The position numbers and the translations under genes are program-made. DNA of 64,000 nt. Source: Sordaria brevicollis (lineage: Eukaryota; Ascomycota; Sordariomycetes; Sordariales; Sordariaceae). The DNA lies in contig JAUTDP010000006.1 of NCBI GenBank assembly GCA_033439795.1, positions 1,550,001 to 1,614,000 on the forward strand. Direction: 5' to 3'. Each line of letters opens with the position of its first letter. The stretch's first letter is position 1. A model generated the notes under the pieces. The model saw only the letters and a program-made list of their open reading frames with translations, had not been told where the DNA came from and searched no databases. This document shows positions 1-12,644 of the stretch, piece after piece.

Positions 1-2653
1 TGGCATTGGTTACCTCTTGACTATCCAGTCCAAGTACAGGCTTCTGGTGACCTGGGCCAAGAGGTGGAAGCTGTTCGAGAACCCCGCGACTGGCAAGAAC
101 CCGCGCCCATGGCTCTACAACCTGCTCAAGAAGGAACTCGAGACCAAGATTCCCCAGGATTACAAGTTTGAAGAGGCTCCGATCGAGTACAACACCTGGC
201 TCACCTTCCGCCGCGTCGTCGACTTGATTCTCATGTGCGACTTCATCTCTTACTGCTTGTTCGCTATCGTCTGCGCCCACAAGCCGGACGGCGAGGGTTT
301 CTTCATTGGCTTTGCCCGTTGGGCTGTTGGAATCACGCTGGTTGGCTTCAACCTGTGGGTCAAGCTGGATGCTCATCGCGTTGTCAAGGACTATGCTTGG
401 TACTGGGGTGGTAAGTAGAGACCCTCTTTCAGAACGCTGAGTTTCACTGGACGATAGAAACTGACAATATTACAAGACTTCTTCTACCTCATTGAGCAGG
501 AACTTACTTTCGACGGTGTCTTCGAGCTGGCTCCTCACCCCATGTACTCCATTGGTTACGCTGGTTACTACGGTATCTCCATGATGGCTGCGAGCTATGA
601 CGTCCTCTTCATCTCCATCATCGCTCATGCCGCCCAATTCGCCTTCCTGGTGGTCGTCGAAAACCCTCACATCGAGAAGACCTACAACCCGCCCCAGCCT
701 CGTGTAAGGTCCGAGTCGGAAGCTGGCAGTCAGTTGCAGGAGGTTGCTTCTGAGTACTCCGTCCCATCTACGGCCGGAAGACACGACAGCGCCCCGCAGC
801 CCGTCCACAACATCATCGGTCTCAAGAACCTGGATTTCTTCCGCACCACCGACGTTGCCATTGTGCTTCTCACCGCTTACCTCGCCGTCGTCACCATGGT
901 TACTCCCAACACCCGCTTCTGGCAGGCTCTTTTCGTGTTGCACGCTTTGGTTTGGCGCGTATGGTACTCGTTTGGTCTCGGAGTCATCTTGACCATGCAG
1001 TCTGAGGAGAAGATGTTCACACGGCACTTCTTGAAATACGGCGAGAGCTTGGGCGAGGCCTGGCGCCAGTGGAAGGGCATCTATCACCTGAGCAACTGCC
1101 TCTGCCACGCTTCCTTCATTGCTGCCTGCTACAAGATGTACGAATTTCCCGCCGATTGGAACAACGGCTGGGCTCTTCTCAAGCACGTCGTTGGCCTGGG
1201 CTTGATTGCTCTCCAGGTCTGGACTGCTACAAGCATCTACGAGTCGCTAGGCGAATTTGGATGGTTCTACGGCGATTTCTTCTTCGACAGCAAGAGACAG
1301 CTGACTTACACTTCGATCTACCGGTTCCTCAACAACCCCGAGCGCGTCTTTGGTACCGCTGGCTTGTGGGGTGCTGCCCTTATCACATGGTCCCGCACCA
1401 TCTTCCTCATCGCTCTTGCTGGTCACTTCCTCACTCTTGCCTTCCTCGCGTATGTTGAGAAGCCTCACATGCAAAAGGTCTATGGCCGCAACCTGCGCGA
1501 TGATGCCGGTGTTACCAAATTCATCAAGCGCTCTTTACCTCCTCCGGTGACCGAGTGGCAGCAGAGCATCGACAAGGTCTTGGATGAGACTAAGCACTTC
1601 ATCGACGAGTTCGTTGAGGCCGCTCGCTCCAGACTTGCCACCGGCTCCTCTACCATCGCCAAGGATACCTCTGCCCTGTTCAACAAGTACCCCGCTCGTC
1701 TCACTCTCAGCAAGATTTCACCCGACCTTGCGGGTTATGATCCCAAGCATTACGGTTTGTCTCTGGCTGGTACACCTGTTGTGGGCGCGAACGAGAAGGC
1801 CACTGGAAAGGAAAGCCCCAACGCTCGTGTGCTCAAGGATGTCAAGACCCAGGCTTTTGAGTATGGTGCCCCCATTCGCGTCAAGTGGACCGCGCCCGCC
1901 AAGCACAGCAAGAAGGACTGGGTTGGTCTGTACATGGTCACGGACAATCGCTCTAGGGAAGTCACCGAGGTTCCATCTCTTGGCCGCTGGGTTCCAACCA
2001 ACCCTGGCGAGTACGACACCACCACCGACCAGGGCATTCTCGTCTGGGACCAGCCTGTCGAGAAGAAGTCGGAGGATACGGATCTCGTCGAGGGTGAGAT
2101 GATCTTCGAGGGCGACAAGCTCTGGTGGACACAGGGCGTGTTCGAGTTCCGCTACCACCACGGTGGCGGACACCACGTCATGTCCATCTCGGAGCCTTTC
2201 GAGATCCAGATTCCCAAGTTCGACGACGAGCACAGGGGCATCGATATCAGCGCTGGCAGCGGAGAGGTTGGCGAGCGCGCCGTTGAGGCGGCTCTCCTGC
2301 CCGTTATCCGCAACTGCCTAGATCGCGACCCCGATATTGCGCCCAGCAATGCGGACGAGCGTTTTGGCGGCCATGTCGAAAGGGATGGCAAGTATGCCAG
2401 GCGTGTCGTATATGCTATCAGGCATATGTTTGGAATTGACTTCGCCCCTGCGGTTGTGCTTGCGGACGGAAACGTTCGTAGGCTGGCTTGGAGGATATGT
2501 CACGCCAAGGAAGTTTTGGTATGTTGCGATCTCTTCTGTCCCTTCCATCTGTGACTAATTGCTAACACTCATGTACCACTTCTACAGGCTCCATTCAGCA
2601 TGTCACATACCAATGGTCGGACAACACCGGTTGATAGCAAGTTCTCTGAGTAA
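1..2653 (+). CDS. cho2: Phosphatidylethanolamine N-methyltransferase, 5' part outside the window
   Basis: This enzyme methylates phosphatidylethanolamine with S-adenosylmethionine, the first step of phosphatidylcholine synthesis in the ER membrane. It is the family of yeast CHO2 and Neurospora chol-1. The window opens inside the gene: the frame is already open at base 2 and 838 residues are visible. Exons are 1-410, 477-2518 and 2588-2653. Both introns have GTA donors, and the first carries a CTGAC branch site before its acceptor. Many hydrophobic segments and two similar methyltransferase blocks are visible, each with a tyrosine-rich '[13 protein letters not shown]'-like or '[17 protein letters not shown]'-like stretch. 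The C-terminal third is soluble and includes an 'SKKDWVGLY' block typical of the family. Reading through the last intron would end translation at 2554, so the short final exon is set by splicing. Identification is firm; the start cannot be seen. Confidence 0.93.
411..476 (+). other. Intron 1 (visible) of cho2
   Basis: GTAAGT donor, CTGAC branch site and ACAAG acceptor. Removing it joins the 'YWG' and 'DFFYLIEQ' coding blocks in frame; reading through it hits a stop at once. Confidence 0.9.
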
Positions 2654-3102
2654 AGGGATGCTCATTCCCTCAATGAAGAGGCTAGGGCGGTGAAGCGAGC
2701 GTACCAGTGTCTTAACTGCCCCTGGTGCTTTGTGCCCCCTGAAAGATATGAGAGACAAGACCCGGAAGGGTTTTAGACTCAGGAGTGATATTTGTATGAG
2801 AAAGGGAAGGGATGGAATTAATGCATTGTAGGAAGATCAAGCATTTGCAGCGAGATACCATATTTCGCATCGTTAGTTGGGAGCGGACAGATGGCAGGCA
2901 TAAAATAGTAAGAATCAAGAACAAGAACAAGAATCCTAACTCTGCTCAAACTCAATTATGTCACTGTGCTATTGGGAATTCATGACCACACATGGGCGTT
3001 GGACTGGCTTCTGTTTGCTTCTTTGTGCATATTCACATGTCTTGTCTCTATATGTACGTCTATGTGCTTCCATATCAATAACCCAAACCCCTTTTTGAGA
3101 TT
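2654..3102. other. Intergenic, tail to tail
   Basis: Convergent 3' regions of cho2 and the dehydrogenase gene. AT-richer sequence fit for 3' UTRs. No further gene is seen. Confidence 0.7.
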
Positions 3103-4357
3103 TTACGTCGACTTGCGGTGCATAACACCAGCGCCAGCCTGTAACACCAGCAGTCAAGTCAGTCAGTCACTTGTTCACAAACATCCAGCATTTTCTCAAA
3201 AAAAAAAACAAAGGGATAGAAAAAACATACCTGATGACTAGGAAAAACCAACGTATCAGCAACCACCACATTCTCCCTCCTTGTCGCCACAAACACCACC
3301 ACCTCAGCGATATCATCAGGCGTCAGAGGATCCACGCCCTTATAAACAGCATCCGCCTTGCTCTTATCACCGTAAAACCTTACCACGCTAAACTCGGTCT
3401 CGACCTGGCCGGGGTCAATCTCCATGACGCGAATCCGGGTCGCAATCAGCTCCTTTCGAAGAGCATCCGTGAAGCTGCGCACGGCGGCCTTGGTGGCGCA
3501 GTAAATCGATCCTCCGGCGTAGGGCTCGCGGCCCGCGATGGAGCCGATGTTGATGATGTCGCCTGAACCACCCTCGGAACCGCGGGACTTGAAGATGGGC
3601 AGGATGGCCTGCGTCATGTTGATGAGGCCTGTGACGTTGGTGGCGAACATGATGTTGATGTCTTCTTCGGCGATGGAGGGGGCTTGGGCGACTTTTGGCG
3701 TGTGTTTGTGTTAGTATCACTCATCTTCACTTAGACCTTAGGGGAAGGGGAAGGAAACATACCGCCCTTCACGAGACCACTATTCTCACCGTTAGCTTCC
3801 CATCCTCACTCACATTTATACTTCAAGGATAAGACAGAAACTCACGCATTATTGACCAACACATGAATATCCCTCCACTCCTCCGGCAAGTTGCCCACAA
3901 ACCCCCTCACCTGCTCGGGGTCGCTCACGTCCAGCTTCACAGGCAAAACCTTCACGCCCTCGCCGACCTCCGCGGCAATCTCCTTGGCGATCTTCTCGAG
4001 CTCATCAACGCGGCGGGCGGTAAGAATCAGCTTGAGCCCGTTGTTAGGAGCGGTACGGGCGAACTCGAAGGCGGTGCTGCGCCCGATTCCAGAGGAGGCG
4101 CCGGTGATGACGATGGTCTTGTTGGCGAGACGTTTGGCGGCTGCCGAGGTGGCCATGGTTCTTATTGTTTGATGAGGGAAATGTGAGGTGAGTTTGTAAG
4201 AGCAAGAGAAGGTTGGGGAGGAATTAAGTCTCGAGTTTCGATGACGAAGTGTTGTTGTGGTGATGGTTCTTCTAACTGCCGAGGTGGTGGTAGTCAGATA
4301 TCTTGATCTAGCTGCAAGTCTGGATACTGCTGCTGTTGAAGTTCTTGGGGAAAACAT
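3103..4357 (-). CDS. Short-chain dehydrogenase/reductase, YMR226C-like, with optional mitochondrial leader
   Basis: A classical NAD(P)-dependent short-chain dehydrogenase. Exons on the minus strand are 4357-3846, 3779-3763 (only 17 nt), 3691-3231 and 3138-3103. Counted from the internal start, the cofactor motif TGASSGIG lies at residues 18-25, followed by the NNAG loop, the catalytic serine near 'NIGSIAG' and the 'YCATK' Tyr-Lys pair. The end 'AGAGVMHRKST' comes from the last exon. Two in-frame starts are possible. The ATG at 4156 has a strong context (ACCATGG) and gives 274 residues, close to yeast YMR226C. The ATG at 4357 adds 67 residues rich in Arg, Ser and Thr with no acidic residue, which looks like a mitochondrial presequence, but its context is weak. 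Yeast YMR226C oxidises 3-hydroxy acids such as serine and threonine; the substrate here is inferred only. Confidence 0.88.
3763..3779 (-). other. 17-nt micro-exon of the dehydrogenase gene
   Basis: Flanked by introns 3780-3845 and 3692-3762. It supplies the 'GLVKG' stretch right after the NNA motif. Without it the frame is lost and the NNAG motif is incomplete. Confidence 0.8.
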
Positions 4358-4934
4358 GAGGATGGGAAAATAACAAGGGACAACGGCAAAGGGGCAGTGA
4401 AATGAGCTTTGATAAGTGATGATACAATACTTCCGATAAACGGAACTTCCGAGCTTACCTCCGGGTTTCGAACTGTCACTCTGATAGCGATCATGACGAC
4501 GGGTAGCTCCGGCCGGGTTCCGTGCCCCGCATGTGTTAGTGGCTGTTAGTAATGCTATAGTCGGTGCCATGTGAAGCCTAACAGTTGCACCCCCGTGTCC
4601 CCGGCCGCCCCGTAGCTCTCCGAGTACCCCGCATTGACGATGATCGCGCCATATTGGTCAATTCATAGACAATACAACTCTCATGGAGACGGAGAGCCGA
4701 TCTATCAGTTTTGTAATACTAGCGACTTGTAAGTGGGCAGAGCAAACAGATAAGTAACGGATTTCCATTGATATTTACTTATCATCGCTGATGCTTGCGC
4801 TTCTATCAAAGATGTTTATGTGCCCCTTTGAACCCCCCTCATCGTCATCATATCGATGTGATCCCATATTACCCCCTTCCCCGATGTTGATATCATGGTG
4901 CTAACCGCTGTATCCAAAGATATTCCCAACCCAC
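4358..4934. other. Intergenic: promoter of the dehydrogenase gene and 3' end of the transporter gene
   Basis: No coding pattern is convincing. The reading frame of the dehydrogenase stays open up to 4570 but offers no better start. Confidence 0.6.
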
Positions 4935-6886
4935 TCATACGGGTAGAGTGCTGCTCGGCTCTTGTTGCTCACGTCTCTCAGCTTCTCTCTTTCGGGCGAG
5001 CTCCGCCTGCCGTCTGGCTTCCTCAAATTCCCGTTTCCTCATCATCTCCGCAAGAGTCGGTCGTTTCCCGCGGACAGCACAGAAGGCGCAAATGGTACCA
5101 AGTGCTGCCATCGAAGAAGCAATGATCATGGACGTCTTCAACGCCTTGGTATAATGGTCCGCAGATAACGGTGTGCTCGAAGGACCCTGGGTGGTGCCCA
5201 GCACTGCACCCGAGACGGCAATACCTATACTGCCGCCCCAAACGCGAAGCAGAGCCACCAGTCCCTGTGCTGTGGCACTCACATAGATGGGTGTCTCCGC
5301 AACGGCAAGTGCCGTCGCTGCCGCAGCCGAGAGCCCGAATCCGAGGCCGACGAGACCTACGTAGGCCGCGTACAACGTGGTTCCGAACCGATGCGATGAC
5401 GCTGCGTTGGCTGCCGATAAAGCTGTCCCGAGTGTTGTGAACAGACCTCCAGCGGCAATAGTCCAGCTGAGCACGTTGCGCTTTATGCTGAGCATCGGAG
5501 CCAACATGCTACCCAGCGCGGCGCACACAAGCATGGGCAGAAGCAGAAGGCTGGCCTCGAGAGCGCTGTACCCGTTAACAATCCTGAATTGGAGGGGAAA
5601 GACGTATAGGGTCATGATGTAGCCAAAGCCCAGGAGTCCTGTGCTCACAGCTACCAAGACATATACGTGGTTCTTGAGGAGTACGACCGGGATGACTGTG
5701 GTCGTCTTGTCTCTCAAGGTGGTCTTGTCGACAATCAGGGGCCAGAACAGGAGGATAATCAAGCAACCAAAGCCTGCGGTAAGTGGTGCGATGAAGAGAC
5801 GATTATTCCATCCCGAAGTTTCCCTCACACTTTGGAAGGCGTATGTGATCAAAACGCTTCCTGCCGTGCTGTGGACACAATGGGTCAGTAAAGGTTCGGG
5901 AGCTGAACCGGGGAGAATACCACTTACAGGAAAAGGGTTCCTACCAAGTCACACTCCCACAACGACCTACGTTGGTACGCAGGTAGGTACTCTGGCTGCG
6001 GCCATGCAAACCAGAAGATTATTCCGGCCGCTAATCCGAAAATACTTTTCACCACGACACCCATATCAGCAATCCGACACTCAACATCCGAATGAACATG
6101 TGGCAACAAACTTACTTGATCCAAAATATCCACCTCCAGCCCAACTTCTCCGTCAAAGCGCCCCCCAGGATCGGCCCAAGCACACCAGCAGCCGCAAGAA
6201 TAACCCCAATCAGCGGCCCGATAGAGTGCTTCCAACGCCTCGGCGTCACCTCCGTCAAGATGATAATAGCCAGGCCATAAAGGCCCGAGGCGCCCACGCC
6301 CTGAAAGGCACGGCAGACCACCAGCTGCGTAAACGTCTGCGCGCCTGCACACCCTATCGAGAAGAACACGAAGAGCGCATAGGCCGCGAGGAAGGCCGTC
6401 TTACGTCCCACCACGTCCGATACTTTGGCGAACAGGATGACGCACCCGACGTAGGCCAGGGTGTATGCCAAAGCGACCCAGTTGACGGCGTCCATCTTGT
6501 CGAACTCGAGACCGATCTCGTAGAGGCTGGTGGCTACGATGGTGGTGTCTAGCATAGAGAGAAAGAGGCCGAAGCCGACGCTGGAGGGACTGTCAGTGTT
6601 TACCCAGACAAGAACTGACCGAGGGAGAAAAGACCCACCCCAAGCAGAGATACATGAAGCCCTTGAAAGGTAATTCCCGCTGAGGAGCAGGAGGGCCCCG
6701 ACTAACTGGGATGTTTCCATTCTCAACGTTGATGACGACGCTGTTATCACCCAATTTGGGTAGTTCCTCGAATCGAACCTGCTGATTATCCCGGTCTGTG
6801 CGCTGTTCGTGTGCGTTGGGATTTTCTGCCGGAGAAGGAGATTGAGGACGAGGTTGCTGGTCCTCTGTCTCCCGTTGATCATCCAT
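4935..6886 (-). CDS. MFS drug/proton antiporter, 14-TM type
   Basis: A plasma or vacuolar membrane efflux transporter of the major facilitator superfamily, probably the DHA2 group. Exons are 6886-6639, 6589-6116, 6044-5928 and 5868-4935, giving 590 residues. The first intron is only 49 nt. The N-terminal tail of about 70 residues is hydrophilic and Gln/Pro-rich. Visible family motifs are 'SMLDTTIVATSL' in the first helix, 'SDVVGRK' (motif A) and 'GVLGPILGGALTEKLGWRWIFWIN' (motif C, typical of antiporters). The third exon encodes the loop and helix after 'FWIN', which fixes the splice choice. The C-terminal tail after 'RGKRPTLAEMM' is highly charged, rich in Arg and Glu, and likely helical. 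The transported compound cannot be read from sequence, and no biosynthetic cluster lies nearby. Confidence 0.88.
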
Positions 6887-9171
6887 GCTGATACGGTGAG
6901 TAACTCTTCAAAAGGCGATATAAGCTAAGTTTCGGTGTGAAAGATGAATAATGAGCGAGTGTCTGGTGAGTAACCATAAAAAGCCGTATCGAAAATATGG
7001 TCTTTGGGCGAAGCCGTAAACGGGAGTTGAAAAGGCCGAGGAGGTTGTATTCAGAACCAGATAACTCCTGACAGCCAAAGTCAATCTCGACCAACAAGCA
7101 GGTACGAACACAGGTTTGTTATTGTCGGGTCATGGTCGGTTTCGAGAAAGGGCTTTTAGGGAAATCGTGATCCGACAGGCACTATTCCCAGCAGGTGCAA
7201 ACTCGGACGATGCAGATCGTCGGGTTCGTCGGTCTCGGGAATGGGGCATGACGGTCGTTAAAAAGACACCAGCCATGTGGTCAGTATGTCGTGAGGGAAT
7301 GTTATGAGTATGAGATTGACCCCGACGAATGCGAGGCATCTCGCCTCTTTCTTCCTTTTCCTGGTACTATTCCCGTAGCTGTCGAAAGCTCATATGCCGC
7401 CCTAACCCAGGCCGTTCGCTAACAAAGTCCGCAAGTAGACTAGCCGCAACGGTTTTCGCGGTCTTAAACAAACAACAGGCTACATAACAAACAGTGCCAA
7501 TGGGGATATTTCCAGTTCCAGACTCGGCTACTTTGCAGTACTCATCTCTGATTTGCCTTTTAGGCGAGAACAACTTCAAAAAAAGTAAGAATGGGGCGCA
7601 GAGTATCGTTTGTCGGTGTATCAACTGAAGAGCATAACCACCTTCCTGTTTTATACAATTTGAACGACAAAGAAACCGCGATTCCAGTAGTCTACACCAA
7701 TGCAGACACACACTTCATCAGACAACGTATGTACTTCGTGGAATGGCTGCCGTCAGCACGCCTATATGTAGCAGCGTCGGACTGTCAGACGGGAGTAGCA
7801 GACCCCAAGTGCCATTCATCAACGCGAGAAGGAGAAACTCTCCAATGATATTCACGGAAGAAGCGAGAGGATATCTTACTACCTTACCAACGATGCGAGG
7901 GCAAATACCAACGACCAAACAACCGACGGGAGCCCTGCCTCTCGTCGTCTGTTCCCACTCAAAATTGATCGCTTGCGTTGTTCAAGTATGACAATGACTA
8001 CAATCAACACACATTACTTCCAGTTGTAGATTCCGGTGACCCCTCATATGACACCTGAAGAAGAACAAGACGGGAAGTCTCGACGGGGTTTGCTCAAGGC
8101 AGGTCGACATCACCGGCCAACAACACGACTGCGCCGTGGTTTCCTCAACAGCAGCCCATAGTAACAGCAGCCACGGTCAAATCAGCCGCCTTTGCACTCG
8201 AAGGCCAAGTGCGGTCAGAGCCCCCAACGGCAATAACGACGCCTCAAGAGCGCCTCAATCTCTTCCTTCCAGGACCGGTCGAGTTACGGCAGGCGCTTTC
8301 GACTGCGGCGTAAAGGGTGGGATGCGATTGGCTGGAAGCGGTTTGGAGGAAGTGCTGTTGGATAAGGCAAGTTTGATTCTCTTTCTTCTGTGTTGGAAAG
8401 TGGAATGGTTCATTTTCGCTTGGTGGGCTCAGTAGCATCTGGTCTCAAAAATGAAGTCCGGCAGTGTCAGTGGGAGACATCCGGACTTTCAAAGTCGGGA
8501 CGGGCCGGTGGTGAGGCTCGGGATAGTAATATGTAGCGGCAGTCATTGCTCTATTAAGCTATCTTATTGTCCCTAACCGAATAAATCGCATATAGTATCT
8601 CAATGGGCTTCTTCAGATCCTGTTCCTATTTCCATTCTTGAACTGGCAGTAATAATACTGCTGATGGTACTTCTGATGATTAAATAGAGGGTTAGACACG
8701 AGATACTGATACTTTCTAGCCATTATGCGAGAAGTGAATAGCTACGGAAAATGACTGTCGCTCTGTAAGGTACTTAGTGTTCGAATTGCAGCTCATGCCA
8801 TCCGATGTCTCCTTAGTCCTTACTCGGGCGGTTTAATCTTTCTTTTGATGGTATCGTTGGCATCCAGTCGAACCTACCTCTTCATATCCGCTTGGACATC
8901 AGTAAACAGTCCTTTCCTTCCTGATCTGATGGCGCTTGATCGAAGTTCTTGTCCTTGGGAAAGCGCGGTCCTTGTAGACTCACGTCCATTTTTTTCTTGT
9001 TTTAAAGAAGTGCCTGGTTATCCATTTCTCCAGCGTCTTCGTGGTTTTGTTTTCTCGCCAGTTTTGTTCTCTGACCAGTTTTGTTCTCTTACTCTTCCAT
9101 CCGACACTATTTTTTAGACTTGTACTCGCGTCACTACTCTTTAACTCGCCGGGGATCTCAATCATCGAAAA
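6887..9171. other. Intergenic, no supported gene
   Basis: Upstream region of the MFS gene. Open frames here are short, overlap on both strands and show no family motifs (for example 7591-7848 and 8136-8435). Nothing can be assigned. Confidence 0.6.
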
Positions 9172-10042
9172 ATGTCCAGCTCAGGCGGCAACGAAGGTCA
9201 AAACCTTTCCAGTTCAGATGGCGAGAACAAAAAGCCGGCAGTCAATATATATCAAGATCAAATCGAACAGTTATGCGGCGAATATTAGATACTTCGAAGG
9301 AAGATCAGCGAACAGCCGTCCAGGCTGGATAATTACTGGCCCAAGTACAGGGAGAAGATTACCCAGTTGAGGCAAGACATAAACACGATGGACCCGGCGT
9401 TCGACAATATGAAAAGGCTTGCCGCGGGAATAGACGAGTAGATGATCATTTCCAATGGGTTGGCCCTGTGCGTCAATATCATGGGAGTTTGGGAAGAGCT
9501 GGAGGCGTTGGAAACACGCTGGTCCTTAATTTGGCTAGATAGCCCCAAAGACTCGGTACGTCGCCCGCTCTCTCTACATCAAATTCACTCCACAGACGTA
9601 TGTCTCTTCAATGATGGCTAACATACTCTCTACAACCCCCTACAGTTTCTCCTCCAGTGTCTGTTAGATGCTTCGATTTTATATCTGTGGAACCTCATAA
9701 CCAAACCTGAGCTTTAAGCTACGAGTAGACCAGCTCCAACGAACAAACTTAGTTCATGAATGCCGCGTCAAGATCCTTCAACTAACCCGTCACAGGCATT
9801 TTCGAACAACATGGACGGATGCTTGAACACATGATTTCAGTGTGGCGATGCTTAGCGCGTGCCCGACGACGGAGTTTAAGGCGAGAGTGGAAACGTGTTG
9901 GACAGGCAGATAATACTCCGGGAGACTTGATGCGGCTGCGACGTTCGACGACAGAGAGAAGGCAATGATAGAAGTATGGATTGCAAGGGGGCCAAAGATT
10001 TCAGGGAAGCTTTTCAAACAGCACTCAGCTTATCATCAATAA
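9172..10042 (+). pseudogene. Decayed protein gene with in-frame stops
   Basis: Not a recognised family. From an ATG at 9172 one frame runs to 9555 with protein-like, helix-friendly composition (for example 'WPKYREKITQLRQ' and 'GVWEELEALETRWSLIW'). It is broken by TAG at 9286 and TAG at 9439. A GTACGT donor at 9556, a GCTAAC branch near 9617 and an acceptor at 9667 would join it in phase to a second frame, 9668-10042. That frame is again protein-like but is broken by TAA at 9698, TGA at 9824 and TAA at 9911, and it ends at TAA 10040. The model would have about 250 codons. Four of the five stops could come from C-to-T change at CpA (CAG or CAA), the context preferred by repeat-induced point mutation. 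All stop codons can be derived from C-to-T, so that alone is not proof. An earlier acceptor at 9645 would instead lead to a stop at 9715. Confidence 0.5.
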
Positions 10043-12644
10043 CTGGAAGCGTACAGGCGGGAATGAAGGACGAAAAATAAGAAAAGGAAGAGGGTATTTA
10101 TGAAAGTCAGTTTTAACGCATTGATTGATCATCGCCTTTCGACTTGGACGAACTGTGTCCATCACCGGTGTATGTTATTTGCTTTTGACTCAAGGGTGTC
10201 GCGGTACTCCTTGCAAAACTCTTATTTCCCTCTAGCCACTTTATCATCACTCATTTTCAAAAACGCGTCAAATGCCACATCCACCGCATGTTTAAGTATA
10301 TGTATAAAGTTTTCAAGAAAAAGGATACATGGCTAGAGGTAGATATTTACGTTCTCTTACTTTTCAAAGCATGTCGTCCATTCCCCCAATGCACGACGCT
10401 GAAAGCGAAGCCCATTAAACGACTACTACATAGAGTACTAGACAACTAGAGCGAGACCGGAACAGATCTTGTTATATCTTTCACTCAGCAACTTTTTCGT
10501 TTGTTTTAAGCTTTCACCCCGCCGGCTACCGCACTTGCTTATCTCTTGAAGTTCACTTTCGGGCTTCCTCTTCAGTCGCAGGTGCAACATGAGTTTACCC
10601 ATCCTCGGGCAGAGTCACAGTCACACAACGTCCATACGTCCTCATTCTTGCCAGTAGTAACACAAGTGCGAATTGAGAAGTCAAGTAACATAGAACCGTG
10701 TCCGCTCGCTGTGCCGTACACGCTTGTCCCGTGCGCCGTTGAACGGTGGCGGCAGCTTGGGCTTGCTGTTGGTGCCGTGAGCCGTCCCGTGTCTCTGGAG
10801 AGCCCGTCGGTATTCGGTAGCGAGGTCGAGACGAGCGAGCCACCTTCCGGTTTGGATGTAATGGGATAGGCTTCGGTTCGGTTCGGCAGAGAGAGAGGAG
10901 GAGAGAGAGAGAGCGGGGAATGGCAGAAAGCGGAAGGATTTCACAGTAAAGTTAGATACAAGGCGAGTGTTCAGGCTTTTCTTCCACAAATACCGATGGC
11001 GACCACGGAGCGGGGCGAGAGGAGGATCCCCCGGATTTTCAATTCCAGTCCGGAGACTCGGGTTTCCCGACAGGGCGATGAGGGATGTCCGAGGGGATGG
11101 TACCGAGAGAGAGCAGTGGGGAAAGAGACCGTCGGCCGGGATTTGGGGAGCGGCGAGAGATACAGAGTGACATCCGGATCCGATAGTTGTGGTCTGATGT
11201 GCAATGACATCGCCATCGGCATCGCCGACTCGTTGTGAACTAAAATTGCAGGATTCGTATAGTCTTGTACTAAGTATCAATAGTCAACTCTGCTTGATAG
11301 GGGCGATAACCTAACTGAGAATGATGATAACCTGACAGTTTCCATAATGGTGTTCGTTCGGAGCCCACTCATGCTACGAGAAACTGACAACTGGCTGCGT
11401 TGAATATCAAAGTCTATCGAAGGATGCCTATGATCCATAATCGTTGATGTTCTGGTCACAGAACAGGGCCTAGATTTGGGAATGAACCTCATAATCCAGC
11501 GATAAACACCTGCAGGTAATACTCAAAAGGGCAGCGCTCGAACCCCTTTGTGTTACCTAGGTCAAAGTCTTAGCATTACCATCAAGAATTGCTTGAAAGT
11601 ATCATCATCCAGTCCAGTCCCTTTCTTGGCTGGGTCCTGACACCGTTGTTGGTTCCGCGTATCAAGGCGGAGTGGTACGGTCCCTGAATATTTGTTGTCG
11701 TGTTATCTACCTTATCTGCCAAACCTCAACCATGAGGAAGGGACTCGAGCTGAAGATGAGTGAAAGAAGAGGTACTCTGGCTAGGGGGCCACTAGCGATG
11801 ATGATTGGATTTCCACGCAACCCCTAAACTGAGTTTGATGGATGGACAACAAAATGGCGAAGAGCCGAACGGTGACAGGTGGCAGCAAAACCAGATAAGA
11901 CACAAGTATGGATCTGCTGGACCAAATTTTGTCTTGGACCGTCCGTGTTCATGGGGCGATATCGCTCCCCTCCCTTTCTTACCTCTTTCGTCAACTATTG
12001 CATCTTTCTATCGCCTTTCCCGCTTCTCCCAGAGTCAAGAGAGAATGGGTCAGGGTAGAGAAGGAAAGACAAGCTTCGCGATAAGCTTTGCTTGACTGTC
12101 CATCAACCAAGCATTTGCCGAGAGGTGGATGTGGATGTGGCTTGTGATGGGGGAAGCAACGAACCAGCAAAGCTAGGCCATTGACCAGTAAACTCTCTCC
12201 GCTGGAATGACTCCAAAAGATGATGGGGAGAAAGGTAGGAGCTCTCTCCGGCACCGGTGAGCGGAGATGTCCAACTCTCTCGACATCCGATTGTGGGGTT
12301 TGTGGATGAGTGAGGTTGGGAGAAAGTGCTGAAATGCTGAAGCGAGGAGAGAAGCGGAGAGAGAAGCGAAGAGGAGGAAAATCCGGGGCCCCGCCGTGAT
12401 TCCCGTCTTCCCGCCCGTGTGGAGGTCCCATCCCCACAAACCGGCCGGGGCTTTTGAGTAAAAGTGGAGCCAAGGCCGGTCCGGTGCTAGCGGTGCGATT
12501 TCGCGATGCACGTTCGATTCAACAGACACCTTGCTAGACTGAGACTTGCTTCTTGTGCCGGCGCTAAGAAAATAGCCGGTGATGATTTTGCTTTGTTGGT
12601 GTTGAGAGCTAGCTGTCTTGTCTCAGGTCCAGATTCTTTCTTGT
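10043..12644. other. Intergenic, no supported gene, first part
   Basis: Contains a purine (AG) repeat and two copies of the CCCCRGATTTT motif (11029, and 12378 on the minus strand). The longest minus-strand frame (10681-11280) is low-complexity and Ser/Arg-rich without recognisable domains. Confidence 0.55.
10888..10913 (+). repeat. AG-rich microsatellite
   Basis: Nearly uninterrupted AG dinucleotides with one GGAG break, preceded by a doubled 'GGTTC' unit. Confidence 0.85.

Noticed and set aside
10681..11280. 199-codon minus-strand frame downstream of clr-2
   Set aside because: Low complexity, overlaps an AG repeat, no domain and no proper composition.
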